Assembly (NCBI GenBank): GCA_028097645.1
Contig: JAOHEU010000005.1
Location: 1-45,331 of the forward strand
Direction: 5' to 3'
Origin: Candidatus Pelagibacter sp.
GTDB taxonomy: Bacteria > Pseudomonadota > Alphaproteobacteria > Pelagibacterales > Pelagibacteraceae
Length of the DNA: 45,331 nucleotides
Shown here: positions 18,070 through 28,192 of the stretch, piece after piece
Layout: each line of letters begins with the position of its first letter
Numbering within the stretch: position 1 is the stretch's first letter
Made by a program: the position numbers and the translations under genes
The notes under the pieces: generated by a model
What the model saw: only the letters and a program-made list of their open reading frames with translations
Databases searched by the model: none
Told to the model about the DNA's origin: nothing

Positions 18070-20241
18070 ATGCAGAACACTTATCAAGATCTAATTACAG
18101 CTGTGCAGAATAAAAATCCTGCAATAAGCCCTAAACTAGAGGGTGGAAAAAAGTTTCAAATGAAAACTGATTTTAAACCTGCTGGTGATCAACCTGAGGC
18201 TATAAAACAGTTGGTAAATGGTGCTAACAAGGATCAACTTAGCCAGGTTTTACTTGGTGTAACTGGGTCTGGAAAAACTTTTACTATGGCTCAGGTTATT
18301 GAAAAAACAAATAGACCAGCACTTATTCTTGCACCCAACAAAACATTAGCAGCTCAACTTTATGGAGAAATGAAATCTTTCTTTCCTGATAATGCTGTTG
18401 AATATTTTGTATCCTACTATGACTATTATACTCCTGAAGCGTACGTTCCACGATCAGACACTTATATCGAAAAAGAAGCGTCAATTAATGAACAAATAGA
18501 TCGAATGCGTCACTCAGCAACAAGATCACTTTTAGAACGTGATGATGTTATTATTGTTTCAAGTGTTTCTTGTATCTATGGTTTAGGTTCTGTTGAAGCT
18601 TACAGTAAGATGACTTTAAGCTTAAAGGCTAATTATGATTATAACAGAGAAGAATTAATAAAATCATTAGTAGCACTTCAGTATAAAAGAAATGATCAAA
18701 ATTTTTATCGAGGAACTTTTAGAGCTAGAGGTGAATATCTTGAAATTTTTCCATCTCATTTAGAAGATCGTGCTTGGAGATTAAGTTTATTTGGAGATAA
18801 GTTAGAAAAAATAGAAGAATTTGATCCATTAACAGGAGATCTTGTAAATGAACTTGATGTAATCAAAGTTTATGCAAACAGTCACTACATCACACCAAAG
18901 CCAACAATTGAGCAAGCTATAATTAAAATTAAAAGAGAGTTGGAAGTAACATTAAAAAAATTTAAAGAACAAAATAAATTACTTGAGGCGCAAAGATTAG
19001 AGGAGAGAACTAAATTTGATTTGGAAATGATCGAAGCAACTGGTTCTTGTGCTGGAATTGAAAACTACTCAAGGTTTTTATCTGGTAGAAAACCTGGAGA
19101 ACCACCCCCTACTCTGTTTGAATATTTTCCAGATAATACATTAATTTTTGTTGATGAATGTCATGTAACGGTTCCACAGTTAAATGGAATGTACAAGGGA
19201 GACAGATCTAGAAAAAGTAATCTTGCAGAATATGGATTTAGATTGCCCTCTTGTATGGATAATAGACCACTTAAATTTGAAGAATGGGATGCAATGCGAA
19301 CTCAAACCGTTTTTGTGTCAGCAACACCTGGTCCTTGGGAGTTAAAACAAACAAAAAATAAATATGTAGAACAAGTTATTAGACCAACAGGATTGATAGA
19401 TCCTCCGGTAGAAATAAAGCCTGCTAAAAACCAAGTTGATGATTTAATGCATGAATGTGTAAAAGTAATCAATAACAACTACAGAGTACTGGTAACTACC
19501 TTAACAAAAAAAATGGCTGAAGACTTAACAGAATACCTTCATGAAAATGGTATTAAAGTGAGATATATGCACTCTGATATCGACACCTTAGAGCGTATAG
19601 AAATCATGAGAGATCTAAGACTAGGTGTGTTTGATGTTTTGGTTGGAATTAATCTTTTAAGAGAAGGACTTGATATACCTGAGTGTGCATTAGTTGGAAT
19701 TTTAGATGCAGACAAGGAAGGATTTTTAAGATCAGAAACTTCATTAATACAAACAATTGGAAGAGCTGCTAGAAATTTAGATGGTAGAGTTATTCTTTAT
19801 GCTGATAAAGAGACAAAAAGTATCAAAAATGCAATTAAAGAAACAGACAGAAGAAGATCTATTCAGGTTGCTTATAACAAAAAACACAAAATTGATGCAA
19901 CCAGCATTAAAAAAGAAATTGGAGATGTTTTAGAGAGTGTCTATGAAAAAGATTACGTCAAAGTTGGAACTGATGAAAATATAGGTGGAAATCTTAAAAA
20001 ACACCTAAAGGCTCTTAATAAGAGAATGAAAGAATCTGCCACTAACCTTGAATTTGAAGAAGCCGCAAAAATTAGAGATGAAATTAGAAAACTAGAGGCT
20101 TCTGAACTAGAAATTACTTTAAATCCAAAGGTAAAAAAATATAGTTCTAAAAATAAAATTTATCCAAAAGGTAGATCCACAATGGGACTACCGGGTACAA
20201 GAGCACAAAAAGGTAAAAAAAAATGGAAGCAAATAAAATAA
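18070..20241 (+). CDS. uvrB: UvrABC excinuclease subunit B
   Basis: UvrB is the damage-verification helicase of nucleotide excision repair, working with UvrA and UvrC. The 723 residues contain [13 protein letters not shown] (Q-motif region), Walker A GVTGSGKT, the damage-clamping beta-hairpin [20 protein letters not shown], the DECHVTVPQ Walker B, helicase motif [11 protein letters not shown], and the C-terminal UVR domain [19 protein letters not shown] that docks on UvrC. An N-terminal extension of about 30 residues precedes the usual family start. uvrC lies two genes downstream on the same strand. The end overlaps the next SDR gene by 19 bp. Confidence 0.97.
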   Translation: MQNTYQDLITAVQNKNPAISPKLEGGKKFQMKTDFKPAGDQPEAIKQLVNGANKDQLSQVLLGVTGSGKTFTMAQVIEKTNRPALILAPNKTLAAQLYGEMKSFFPDNAVEYFVSYYDYYTPEAYVPRSDTYIEKEASINEQIDRMRHSATRSLLERDDVIIVSSVSCIYGLGSVEAYSKMTLSLKANYDYNREELIKSLVALQYKRNDQNFYRGTFRARGEYLEIFPSHLEDRAWRLSLFGDKLEKIEEFDPLTGDLVNELDVIKVYANSHYITPKPTIEQAIIKIKRELEVTLKKFKEQNKLLEAQRLEERTKFDLEMIEATGSCAGIENYSRFLSGRKPGEPPPTLFEYFPDNTLIFVDECHVTVPQLNGMYKGDRSRKSNLAEYGFRLPSCMDNRPLKFEEWDAMRTQTVFVSATPGPWELKQTKNKYVEQVIRPTGLIDPPVEIKPAKNQVDDLMHECVKVINNNYRVLVTTLTKKMAEDLTEYLHENGIKVRYMHSDIDTLERIEIMRDLRLGVFDVLVGINLLREGLDIPECALVGILDADKEGFLRSETSLIQTIGRAARNLDGRVILYADKETKSIKNAIKETDRRRSIQVAYNKKHKIDATSIKKEIGDVLESVYEKDYVKVGTDENIGGNLKKHLKALNKRMKESATNLEFEEAAKIRDEIRKLEASELEITLNPKVKKYSSKNKIYPKGRSTMGLPGTRAQKGKKKWKQIK

Positions 20242-20975
20242 TAATTACCGGGGGTGCTACTAGAATTGGTGCCGCAATTGCAAAAAAATTATCTGGTCCC
20301 AATAAAGAAATATTAATCCATTATAATAAATCAAAATCTAAAGCTGAAAGCTTAAAGAAAGAATTAGAAAAAAATGGCACTAAAATTTACTTAGTTAAGG
20401 GAGATTTAAGTAAAGAAGTTGATGTTAATAAAATAGTCAAATATGCAAAATCAAAATTAAAAAATTTTGATTGTTTGATTAACAATGCATCGCTATTTGA
20501 AAATGATAAATTAGAAAATTTTACTACTGATAGTTGGGGCAAACATTTAAGAACAAATTTAAGAACACCTGCATTATTGTCTAAAGAATTTGCAAAAAAT
20601 ATTAAAGGCAAGAATAACAATATTATTAATATTATTGATCAAAGAGTATTTAAGCTCACTCCTTTTTTCTTTTCTTACACAATAAGTAAAACTGGCCTTT
20701 ATACTTTAACTAAAACTACTGCCATGAGCCTTGCTCCTAAGATAAGAGTTAATGGGATAGCTCCTGGTCCAACCATTAAAAATAAAAGACAAAGTGATAA
20801 ACACTTTAAAAAACAGTATTTAGCAACCCCTTTGAGAAAACAAGTGGATGTAAATGAAATTTGTAATGCAGTTGACTTTTTTATTAAAAACAGTTCAATT
20901 ACAGGACAAGTGTTAGCAATAGATAGTGGTCAAAATTTAAATTGGCAAACACCAGATGTAATTGGAAAAGAATGA
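20223..20975 (+). CDS. Pteridine reductase-like SDR (FolM/PTR1 type)
   Basis: A 250-residue classical SDR with [16 protein letters not shown] (9-21, cofactor loop with the Arg typical of NADPH use), INNAS (86-90) and Tyr152-x3-Lys156 in YTISKTG. The residue at the usual catalytic Ser position is Asp139 in NIIDQRV, 13 residues before the Tyr. That Asp-Tyr-Lys triad is the mark of pteridine reductases (PTR1) and dihydromonapterin reductase FolM. The gene starts inside the end of uvrB and overlaps folB by 4 bp (ATGA), which strongly supports a pterin/folate role. Exact substrate (dihydropterin, dihydrofolate or dihydromonapterin) is not determined by sequence. Confidence 0.8.
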   Translation: MEANKIIITGGATRIGAAIAKKLSGPNKEILIHYNKSKSKAESLKKELEKNGTKIYLVKGDLSKEVDVNKIVKYAKSKLKNFDCLINNASLFENDKLENFTTDSWGKHLRTNLRTPALLSKEFAKNIKGKNNNIINIIDQRVFKLTPFFFSYTISKTGLYTLTKTTAMSLAPKIRVNGIAPGPTIKNKRQSDKHFKKQYLATPLRKQVDVNEICNAVDFFIKNSSITGQVLAIDSGQNLNWQTPDVIGKE

Positions 20976-21397
20976 AAAAAAATAATTTAAAGATTGTAAA
21001 AATAGATAAAAATAAAAGTCTTTTTAATTATGAAAAAAAAATTCTTATTAAAGAACTAATTTTAGATTTAAAACTTGGTTATTATGATTTTGAGAAAGAA
21101 AAACCTCAAAAAGTAAAATTTAGCCTTGAAATTGACTATGAGGATAAAAAACCGACAAGTGATAAAGATATCAAATCTATTGTCAATTATGGGCAGGTAG
21201 TAAAATTAATCAAAAAGCTTACTAAAAATAAGCATTATAATTTTTTAGAAACACTTGCAGAAGATGTTTTTGATGTGCTTTTTAAAGACAAGCGTATTGC
21301 CAAAATAATGCTGCAAATAGAAAAACTAGAGATATTAAAAGAATGTACCTCTGTTGGTATCCAAATTACCAAAAAAAGAAGTCATGAAGAGCTCTGA
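20972..21397 (+). CDS. folB: Dihydroneopterin aldolase family protein
   Basis: FolB cleaves dihydroneopterin to 6-hydroxymethyl-dihydropterin and glycolaldehyde in folate synthesis. The 141 residues contain the family segments [20 protein letters not shown] (about 31-50), [15 protein letters not shown] (with the conserved Tyr), [12 protein letters not shown] (conserved Glu) and [18 protein letters not shown] (conserved Lys region). The ATG at 20972 gives a 4-bp ATGA overlap with the upstream SDR; a TTG at 20942 would add 10 residues that merely read the SDR end. The 3' end overlaps the chosen uvrC start by 14 bp. Confidence 0.88.
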   Translation: MKKNNLKIVKIDKNKSLFNYEKKILIKELILDLKLGYYDFEKEKPQKVKFSLEIDYEDKKPTSDKDIKSIVNYGQVVKLIKKLTKNKHYNFLETLAEDVFDVLFKDKRIAKIMLQIEKLEILKECTSVGIQITKKRSHEEL

Positions 21398-23219
21398 ACT
21401 TGGAAAAGAAGTAATAAAAAAAGAGCTTCCATTAATTCCTAAAAGTCCTGGTGTTTACCGAATGCTTAATCACAAAGATGATATTCTTTATGTCGGTAAA
21501 GCTAAAAATTTACCTAATAGATTGAAAAGTTATGTTTCTGAAAAAAATCACATCATTCGAACAGAGAGAATGCTATCTCAGACTTTTAAAATTGAAATCA
21601 CGACTACTGCAAATGAAAGCGAGGCTTTACTTTTAGAGGCTAATTTAATCAAAAAACATAAACCAAAATTTAATATTTTACTTAAAGACGATAAATCATT
21701 TCCTTTCATATTTATTGGAGAGAAGGAGCAATGGCCAAGAGTAATGAAGCATAGAGGTAAAAAAGAAAAAGAAGGGTTTTATTTTGGTCCTTTTGCATCC
21801 GCAGGTACTGCCAACTGGACAATTAAAATGCTCCAAAAAATATTTCAGCTAAGAGTTTGTGATGATGGAACTTTTAAAAATAGAAAAAGACCATGTATAC
21901 TGTATCAAATTAAAAGATGTTCTGGACCATGTGTCGGTTACATAGATAAATCTGATTATAAAAAAACAGTAGATCAAGCAATTCAATTTGTATCCGGTAA
22001 ATCAAGAGATATACAAAAAAATCTTTCCAAAGAAATGGAGGCTGCTAGTGATGAACTCGATTTTGAAAAAGCTTCAATTTATAGGGATAGAATAAAATCT
22101 CTGAATATAATTCAATCCTCTCAACGAATTAATGAAGCTAACCTAGTTGATGCTGATGTAATTGCTGGATACAAAGAGTCTGGTAAAGCTTGTATTCAAG
22201 TTTTTTTTTATAGATCAAAACAAAACTGGGGTAATCAAGCTTACTTTCCAAAACATGATCCAGATCAAGAAATTTCAGAAATCATGTCTTCTTTTTTAAT
22301 GCAATTTTATGAAAATAAAACTGTTCCCAAATTAGTTATTATCAATAGTGATATAAAAGATAAGAAACTAATAGAAGAAACTTTGAGTAAAAAAGAGGGA
22401 AATACTATTTCCATCAATACTGCAAAAAAAGGTACTAAGGCAAAAGTTGTGGCAATGGCTGAAAAAAATGCCAAAGAATCTTTAAACAGAAAACTTTACG
22501 AAACAAATAATAATAAAAATTTATTTGAGGGTGTTGCTAAAAAATTTGATCTAAAAAATGTCATCAATCTTGTTGAAGTTTATGACAACAGTCATATTTC
22601 AGGAACTAATAGTGTTGGTGCTATGGTTACTTTTGGCAATGAAGGCTTTGTAAAAAAAAGATATCGAAAATTTGATATTAAGACCAAAGGCGCTGAACAA
22701 GATGACTTTGCCATGCTTAAAGAGGTGTTATCTAGAAGATTTAAAAGAGCAATTCTAGAAAAAGGAAATTATTTAACGCTTCCAGATTTAATACTAATTG
22801 ATGGTGGAAAAGGACAATATTCAACAGCAAAAGAGGTATTAGATGAATTAGGTCTTCATGATCTTCCAATGATTGCTATTGCTAAAGGTAAATTTAGAAA
22901 TAGTGGAGATGAAACGTTCTTCTACAATGGTAAAAGTTACAAATTTGAAAAAAATGATCCAACTTTGTTTTTCATGCAAAGACTTAGAGATGAAGCACAT
23001 AGATTTGCAATTACCTCCCATAGAGCCAAAAGAACAAAAGGATTATCAAAATCGTTGTTAGATCAAATAGACGGTATTGGAGCTGTTAGAAAAAGGGCAT
23101 TATTAAACCATTTTGGTTCTGCAAGATCTGTTGAGTCTGCTAGTTTTGATGAAATAAAGTCTGTAGAAGGTGTTGAAGAAAAAGTTGCAAAAAAGATATA
23201 TAACTTCTTTCACGAATAA
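21384..23219 (+). CDS. uvrC: UvrABC excinuclease subunit C
   Basis: UvrC makes both incisions around a lesion after UvrB loads. From ATG 21384 it is 611 residues, close to the E. coli length. Domains in order: GIY-YIG nuclease ([20 protein letters not shown]), a Cys-containing stretch ([17 protein letters not shown]), a UVR domain ([16 protein letters not shown]) that pairs with UvrB, the RNase H-like 5' nuclease ([29 protein letters not shown]), and C-terminal HhH repeats ([20 protein letters not shown]). A TTG at 21354 is an alternative start, but the ATG has AAGAAG just upstream. pgsA follows after two bases, a conserved pairing in Proteobacteria. Confidence 0.97.
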   Translation: MKSSELGKEVIKKELPLIPKSPGVYRMLNHKDDILYVGKAKNLPNRLKSYVSEKNHIIRTERMLSQTFKIEITTTANESEALLLEANLIKKHKPKFNILLKDDKSFPFIFIGEKEQWPRVMKHRGKKEKEGFYFGPFASAGTANWTIKMLQKIFQLRVCDDGTFKNRKRPCILYQIKRCSGPCVGYIDKSDYKKTVDQAIQFVSGKSRDIQKNLSKEMEAASDELDFEKASIYRDRIKSLNIIQSSQRINEANLVDADVIAGYKESGKACIQVFFYRSKQNWGNQAYFPKHDPDQEISEIMSSFLMQFYENKTVPKLVIINSDIKDKKLIEETLSKKEGNTISINTAKKGTKAKVVAMAEKNAKESLNRKLYETNNNKNLFEGVAKKFDLKNVINLVEVYDNSHISGTNSVGAMVTFGNEGFVKKRYRKFDIKTKGAEQDDFAMLKEVLSRRFKRAILEKGNYLTLPDLILIDGGKGQYSTAKEVLDELGLHDLPMIAIAKGKFRNSGDETFFYNGKSYKFEKNDPTLFFMQRLRDEAHRFAITSHRAKRTKGLSKSLLDQIDGIGAVRKRALLNHFGSARSVESASFDEIKSVEGVEEKVAKKIYNFFHE

Positions 23220-23221
23220 TT

Positions 23222-23806
23222 ATGCTTAAAAAAATTCCAAACATATTAACAATTGGACGGATAATAATTGTCCCCTTCTTTGTCTTGGCCTTTTATCTTC
23301 CTGGTTTTTATGGGGATTTAACTGCATTAATATTATTTATAGTGGCATCTTTCACTGATTTTTTAGATGGAATGTTGGCACGTATGCTTGGAGAAGAATC
23401 TAAATTAGGTGAATTATTAGACCCAATTGCAGATAAAATTATTGTTGCCACAGCTTTGATTTTATTAGTAATGGATGGCACCATTAGACATTATGAAGTT
23501 ATTGCTGCAATAATTATTCTTACCCGAGAAATATTAATTTCTGGTTTAAGAGAGTTTTTGGCTAAAGGACAAATAAAACTTCCAGTATCAAATCTTGCAA
23601 AATTAAAAACTGTTTTGCAGATGGTATCAATAGCTTTTTTACTTTCAGGGGATACAGGAAATAAGATTATAAACTTTCAAGATTATAATGCTCAAACAAT
23701 TGGAATTATACTTCTTTGGCTTTCAGCATTATTAACTCTTTTTACTGGTTACGACTACATGCGTAAGGGAATAGATCACGCAATATCAGAGGACAACAAA
23801 GATTAA
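23222..23806 (+). CDS. pgsA: CDP-diacylglycerol-glycerol-3-phosphate 3-phosphatidyltransferase
   Basis: PgsA makes phosphatidylglycerol phosphate in the inner membrane. The 194 residues begin with IPNILTIGRIIIVPFFVL and contain the CDP-alcohol phosphotransferase motif D-G-x2-A-R-x8-G-x3-D-x3-D, seen as DGMLARMLGEESKLGELLD (about 50-68) and completed by the Asp of PIAD. Four or more membrane segments follow. It follows uvrC by 2 bp, the common uvrC-pgsA order. It shares TTAA with the stop of the convergent ilvE. Confidence 0.95.
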   Translation: MLKKIPNILTIGRIIIVPFFVLAFYLPGFYGDLTALILFIVASFTDFLDGMLARMLGEESKLGELLDPIADKIIVATALILLVMDGTIRHYEVIAAIIILTREILISGLREFLAKGQIKLPVSNLAKLKTVLQMVSIAFLLSGDTGNKIINFQDYNAQTIGIILLWLSALLTLFTGYDYMRKGIDHAISEDNKD

Positions 23807-24684
23807 GCGGCTTTTTTCTTTCTTACCAAAGCTTGATAACTTTCATTTAAATCAATTATAGTTTCACATACTTTAAATTGATTTTCCGCAATACAAGACA
23901 CTGGTGTAACTTCTGCAGCTGTCCCAGTTAGAAAGCATCCAACAAAACTTGAAAGTTCTGATGGATTTATTTTTCTTTCATGAACTTTTATACCTTTGGA
24001 TTTTGCTATCTCGATTACTGTTCTTCTTGTTATTCCGTCTAAAAAAGAATCTGGAATAGGTGTATGAATTTCTCCATTTTTATCTTTGAAAAAAATATTT
24101 GCGCCAGTTGCTTCTGCAACATTTCCATCATGATCTAACATTAAAGAGTCAGTGTACCCTTCTTTTTCTGCTTCATGTTTTGATAAAGTGCAAATCATGT
24201 AAAGACCAGAAGCTTTTGTATCCCAAGGAATTGTATTTGGAGCTGGTCTTCGCCAATTTGAAATATTTAGTTTTATACCTTCCACTTTAAGTTTTGGATC
24301 AAAATAGGAACCCCATTCCCAAGTAGCAATAGCAACATGAATTTTTGTTTGTTGAGCAGAAATTGCCATCATTTCACTTCCTCTCCAAATAGTAGGTCTT
24401 ACATAACCATTTTCTACATTTTGAACTGAAATAATTTTATTACAGGCATCATTGATTTCTTTTTCTGAATAAGGAATTGTCATACCCATTCTTTTTGCTG
24501 AATAAAAAAGTCTTGAAGTATGCTCCTCTAATTTAAATATTGAGCCATCGTAAACTCTCTCTCCTTCAAAAACACAACTGGCATAGTGAAGTCCATGATT
24601 TAAAACATGTATCTTAGCGTCAGCCCAATCAACCAGCTCACTATTATACCAAATTTTTCCAGTTCTTTTATCGTACGGTACCAT
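23803..24684 (-). CDS. ilvE: Branched-chain amino acid aminotransferase
   Basis: A 293-residue fold-type IV PLP enzyme, the last step in leucine, isoleucine and valine synthesis. Visible are VLNHGLHYASCVFEGERVY (28-46), RPTIWRG (96-102), the Schiff-base Lys157 in PWDTKASGLYM, and EATGANIFFK (191-200) whose Glu contacts the pyridine nitrogen. The C-terminus includes GTAAEVTPV, which binds the cofactor phosphate. It is divergent from the MarR gene; ilvE next to a MarR-OmpR-kinase set is an arrangement I associate with Alphaproteobacteria. Confidence 0.93.
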   Translation of the reverse strand: MVPYDKRTGKIWYNSELVDWADAKIHVLNHGLHYASCVFEGERVYDGSIFKLEEHTSRLFYSAKRMGMTIPYSEKEINDACNKIISVQNVENGYVRPTIWRGSEMMAISAQQTKIHVAIATWEWGSYFDPKLKVEGIKLNISNWRRPAPNTIPWDTKASGLYMICTLSKHEAEKEGYTDSLMLDHDGNVAEATGANIFFKDKNGEIHTPIPDSFLDGITRRTVIEIAKSKGIKVHERKINPSELSSFVGCFLTGTAAEVTPVSCIAENQFKVCETIIDLNESYQALVRKKKAA

Positions 24685-24755
24685 GTATGAAATTTTTTAA
24701 ATTATAAGTGAAAATTATCTTTGTATCTTTAATATGTCAATATAACTTACCTATA

Positions 24756-25193
24756 ATGAAAGAACTTTTATATTTAAAAGATGAACAGCTAAAAGATTTA
24801 ATTGAGAAATTATTTGTAAGTTACAGAGAAACATTTTCAGACGCAAAAAAGGTATTAGATAGATATTCTATTGGTTTAGCTCATCAAAAAGTTATCCACC
24901 TGTTATCGATGTATCAAGGTATTTCAATTTCCGAGCTATTAAAACGATTAAAAGTAACAAAACAAAGCCTAAACAGAGTTCTTAAAGATTTAATCAAGTT
25001 AGAAATTATAATTTTTAAAAAAGACGATCAAGATACAAGAGTAAAACATGTTTTTTTAAATGAAAAAGGAAAAAAAATATTTAACGAAATTTTCGATTTA
25101 CAAAAAAAAAGGATTTATAACGCATTACTTAATTCAAGTTCAGAGGAAGTGATTAACTTTGATAATGTATTAAGTAAAATTATTAATGGATAA
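24756..25193 (+). CDS. MarR-family transcriptional regulator (PetP-like)
   Basis: A 145-residue winged-helix regulator with the MarR pattern: an N-terminal dimerization helix, SIGLAHQKVIHLLSMYQGIS, helix-turn-helix ISELLKRLKVTKQSLNRVLKDL, and the wing with KKDDQDTRVKHVFLNEKG. The start at ATG 24756 removes 16 residues that a GTG at 24708 would add; the shorter form matches the family. Its stop overlaps the OmpR-type gene start by 8 bp. The MarR/OmpR pair resembles PetP/PetR of Rhodobacter capsulatus, described there beside the bc1 genes; the link is by family and order only. Ligand unknown. Confidence 0.85.
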   Translation: MKELLYLKDEQLKDLIEKLFVSYRETFSDAKKVLDRYSIGLAHQKVIHLLSMYQGISISELLKRLKVTKQSLNRVLKDLIKLEIIIFKKDDQDTRVKHVFLNEKGKKIFNEIFDLQKKRIYNALLNSSSEEVINFDNVLSKIING

Positions 25194-25863
25194 ATTTATT
25201 GCTCATATCCTGGTTGTTGACGATGATGATGGTATAAGATCATTAGTCAAAAAATACTTAAATGAAAATAATTTTTTAGTCACAACTGCGGATAGTGCTG
25301 AAGATGCATCTGAAAAAATTAGCGTCATTAAATTTGATTTAATTATTTTAGATATAATGATGCCTGGAAAAAATGGGTTAGAATTTATTAAAGATCATAA
25401 AAAAAAATTAGATACCCCCATTATCCTTTTGACTGCTAAAGGAGAGGCAAATGAAAGAGTTGAGGGTCTAGAGACTGGAGCAGATGATTATTTGCCAAAA
25501 CCATTTGAACCAAAAGAGCTAATTTTAAGAATTAAAAATATTTTAGACAAAACTTTAAAAACTGAACAGGTCAGAATTATTGAATTTGCAAATATTAAAA
25601 TAGATCTGAATAAACTTTTGATACTCAAGAACGATAAAGAATTTAAAATTAATAATACAGAAAAAATAATTTTAGAAAAAATGATTAATAATCCTGGCAA
25701 AACATTTTCAAGGGAAGATATTGGTCAGTTAATTAAACTTGATAAAGAGAGATCTATAGACGTAATTATCACAAGATTACGAAAAAAAATTGAAATTGAT
25801 CCTAAGAATCCAAAATTTTTACAAACAATAAGAGGTGCCGGGTATGTTCTCTGGATTGAGTAA
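25186..25863 (+). CDS. OmpR/PhoB-family response regulator (PetR/OmpR-like)
   Basis: A 225-residue two-component regulator. The receiver domain (about 6-120) has the acidic pocket VVDDDDG, phospho-acceptor Asp56 in LIILDIMMPG, a conserved Thr-Ala (LLTAKG) and Lys105 in LPKPF. The C-terminal winged helix (about 130-225) ends with SIDVIITRLRKKIE and TIRGAGYVLW, typical of OmpR-type DNA binding. It overlaps the MarR gene before it by 8 bp and the kinase gene after it by 20 bp, so the three form one unit. Targets cannot be read from the window. Confidence 0.93.
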   Translation: MDKFIAHILVVDDDDGIRSLVKKYLNENNFLVTTADSAEDASEKISVIKFDLIILDIMMPGKNGLEFIKDHKKKLDTPIILLTAKGEANERVEGLETGADDYLPKPFEPKELILRIKNILDKTLKTEQVRIIEFANIKIDLNKLLILKNDKEFKINNTEKIILEKMINNPGKTFSREDIGQLIKLDKERSIDVIITRLRKKIEIDPKNPKFLQTIRGAGYVLWIE

Positions 25864-27163
25864 CTTTTTAAAAGATATACTTCCTAAAAGATTATTTTAC
25901 AGAGCTCTTTTAATTGTTGCAGTGCCTGTATTAGTTCTTCAATTAATTATAACAGTAGTATTTTTTGACAGTCTTTGGATTAAAACTAACAAAGGAATGA
26001 CTAGAGCATTAATTAATGAAATCAATTTGTTTGTTGAGGTTTATGGCAACGAAAAAACTAATAAAGATGCATTAAAAAATCTATTTTCTTTATTCATAGA
26101 CCTAAACATAGAACTTGTTAAAAATAAAAATTTAGAAAATAGATATACTGAAAGATGGTTTAGTCCCATTGATAGAACACTTCGACGAGAATTGAAATCA
26201 AAGTTTAGTTTAGGAGAATTTTGGTTTGATACTACCAGTTATAAAGAATTAATTGACTTAAGAATAAAATATCAAGACGGATACTTTAAATTCTTAATAC
26301 CTAGAGACAGAGTTACTAGTTCATCAGCAAGAATATTTGCACTCTGGATTACCGTTCCTGCAATCATAATGGTTATAATTTCATTAATATTTTTAAAAAA
26401 TCAAACTAGACCAATTACTAATCTTGCCCGAGCAGCAGAGAGATTTGGTAAAGGTAAGGATATAGAAGAGTTCAAACCATCTGGAGCATTAGAAATCAGA
26501 CAAGCAGGACATGAATTTGATAAAATGAGAAAGAGAATACTTCGACATTTAAATCAAAGAACTGAAATGCTATCTGGCATAAGTCATGATTTAAGAACAC
26601 CACTCACTAGGATGAAGCTACAAATAGCTTTCATTAAAGATAAAGATTTAGCTACAAAATTAGCAGAAGATATTAACGAAATGGAAAAAATGCTTAATGA
26701 ATATCTTCAATTTACAAGCTCATCTTATGTTGAAAAAGATGAAATGTTTAACTTGTCAGAATTGATAGAAGGAATTGTTTTCAAGTATAATAATGAAAAT
26801 ATTCAAAAAAATTTACTCCCTAGAATTTACATTAATGGTAGAAAAAATTTAATTAACCGATGTTTAAATAACATAATTGATAATGCATTAAAATATGGGA
26901 ATAAAGTTCAAATAAAAATGAGTAAAGAAAATACAAATATAATAATTATAATCGATGATGATGGTTCTGGTATACCTAAAGAAGAGTATGAAAATGTGTT
27001 TAAACCATTCTATAAAATAGATAAAGGAAGAGCAGACTCAAAATCTAGTGTTGGTCTCGGATTATCCATAGCATCAGATATCGTTAGATCACATGGTGGA
27101 AATATCGTTCTTGATAAATCTAAAATGAATGGACTAAGTGTTAAGATTTTTTTGCCCGTTTAG
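25844..27163 (+). CDS. Membrane sensor histidine kinase (EnvZ-like)
   Basis: The partner kinase of the OmpR-type regulator, about 439 residues. It has two membrane helices (about 17-41 and 163-184 from this start) around a periplasmic sensor of some 120 residues, a HAMP linker (QTRPITNLARAAERFGKG), the H-box SGISHDLRTPLTRMK with the phosphorylated His (251 counted from an upstream GTG), and an HATPase domain with NNIIDNALKYG, DDDGSGIP and VGLGLSIA. Start choice: ATG 25844 or GTG 25835, three codons earlier; both lie within the regulator gene. The 3' end overlaps the convergent ubiK by 23 bp. Confidence 0.92.
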   Translation: MFSGLSNFLKDILPKRLFYRALLIVAVPVLVLQLIITVVFFDSLWIKTNKGMTRALINEINLFVEVYGNEKTNKDALKNLFSLFIDLNIELVKNKNLENRYTERWFSPIDRTLRRELKSKFSLGEFWFDTTSYKELIDLRIKYQDGYFKFLIPRDRVTSSSARIFALWITVPAIIMVIISLIFLKNQTRPITNLARAAERFGKGKDIEEFKPSGALEIRQAGHEFDKMRKRILRHLNQRTEMLSGISHDLRTPLTRMKLQIAFIKDKDLATKLAEDINEMEKMLNEYLQFTSSSYVEKDEMFNLSELIEGIVFKYNNENIQKNLLPRIYINGRKNLINRCLNNIIDNALKYGNKVQIKMSKENTNIIIIIDDDGSGIPKEEYENVFKPFYKIDKGRADSKSSVGLGLSIASDIVRSHGGNIVLDKSKMNGLSVKIFLPV

Positions 27164-27386
27164 TTTTCTTCTTAGTTTCTAATTTTTTTATTTTATTTTC
27201 TAAATTTTCGACCCGTTTAGATAATACATCAAATTCATCTTTGCTAACAATTTTCATCTTAAAAACAATTTCATCTCTTTTAGATTTTAAAATATTAAAT
27301 AGTTCTGAAGTAAGATCTTTTGAAGAAATAATACCTTGTTCAAAGAGTTTACCAAGTTTATCAATTAAAAATTTAGAATTTTTCAT
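27141..27386 (-). CDS. ubiK: UbiK/BMFP-family accessory factor
   Basis: A short protein of 81 residues (86 if the upstream ATG at 27401 is used). An amphipathic N-terminal helix (KFLIDKLGKLFEQG) is followed by SKRDEIVFKMKIVSKDEFDVLSKRV and a C-terminal coiled coil ending in a Lys-rich tail. This matches the BMFP/UbiK family, known in Enterobacteria to assist the ubiquinone-synthesis complex and to interact with membranes. It is divergent from lgt and overlaps the kinase gene tail to tail by 23 bp. No other ubiquinone gene is adjacent, although a UbiH-like monooxygenase gene lies at 44070. Confidence 0.72.
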   Translation of the reverse strand: MKNSKFLIDKLGKLFEQGIISSKDLTSELFNILKSKRDEIVFKMKIVSKDEFDVLSKRVENLENKIKKLETKKKTKRAKKS

Positions 27387-27418
27387 ATTTAAGATATACA
27401 TTATAAGTAATATTTAAA

Positions 27419-28192
27419 ATGTTCATCAATAATTTTGACCCAGTTGCTTTTCAAATTATGTCATTTGAGATTAGATGGTATTCATTAGCTTACATTTTGG
27501 GAATTGTAATTGGCTGGATCTTATGCAAAAAAATATTCATCAAAAAATCAGATATAAGTGAAAAATTTGATGACTATATTACTTACCTTATCATTGGGAT
27601 AATTTTAGGTGGAAGAATAGGTTACATCGTATTTTACAATTTTTCACATTACTTAGATAATTTTTTAGATATTTTTAAAATTTGGCAAGGTGGTATGTCG
27701 TTTCATGGAGGATTATTAGGTGTAATTGTTTCAAGTTACATTTTTGCAAAAAAAAATAATCAAAATCCATTTTTTTATTTAGACCAGGTATCATTAGTTG
27801 CTCCAGTTGGAATTTTTTTTGGTAGATTAGCTAATTTTATAAATTCAGAACTTTATGGAACAGTCTCGGATGTACCTTGGTCGGTAATTTTTATTAAAGT
27901 AGATAATTTATCCAGACACCCATCACAATTATATGAAGCAATTTTAGAAGGCTTAATTTTGTTTATAATATTAATTTATTTTACAAATAAAAACTATTTA
28001 AACAAACCTGGTTTAATTTCAGGATTATTTTTAATTTTTTATTCTGTATTTAGATTCTTTATTGAGTTTTTTAGAGTTCCAGATGAACAAATAGGTTATT
28101 TAATTTTGAGTTTAACTATGGGCCAAATAATTAGTTTAGTATTTGCTTCTATTGGAATGGCTATCTTTTACCTTAAAAATGAAAACAAATAA
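27419..28192 (+). CDS. lgt: Prolipoprotein diacylglyceryl transferase
   Basis: Lgt moves a diacylglyceryl group from phosphatidylglycerol to the lipobox Cys of prolipoproteins in the inner membrane. The 257 residues form about seven membrane segments. Family motifs are GGRIGYIVFYN, the essential His in GGMSFHGGLLG (about 93-103), GRLANFINSELYG (Lgt signature, about 136-148) and RHPSQLYEA. It starts 32 bp from the ubiK start and heads lgt-midA-pgeF, an order common in Alphaproteobacteria; its 3' end overlaps midA by 14 bp. Confidence 0.95.
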   Translation: MFINNFDPVAFQIMSFEIRWYSLAYILGIVIGWILCKKIFIKKSDISEKFDDYITYLIIGIILGGRIGYIVFYNFSHYLDNFLDIFKIWQGGMSFHGGLLGVIVSSYIFAKKNNQNPFFYLDQVSLVAPVGIFFGRLANFINSELYGTVSDVPWSVIFIKVDNLSRHPSQLYEAILEGLILFIILIYFTNKNYLNKPGLISGLFLIFYSVFRFFIEFFRVPDEQIGYLILSLTMGQIISLVFASIGMAIFYLKNENK

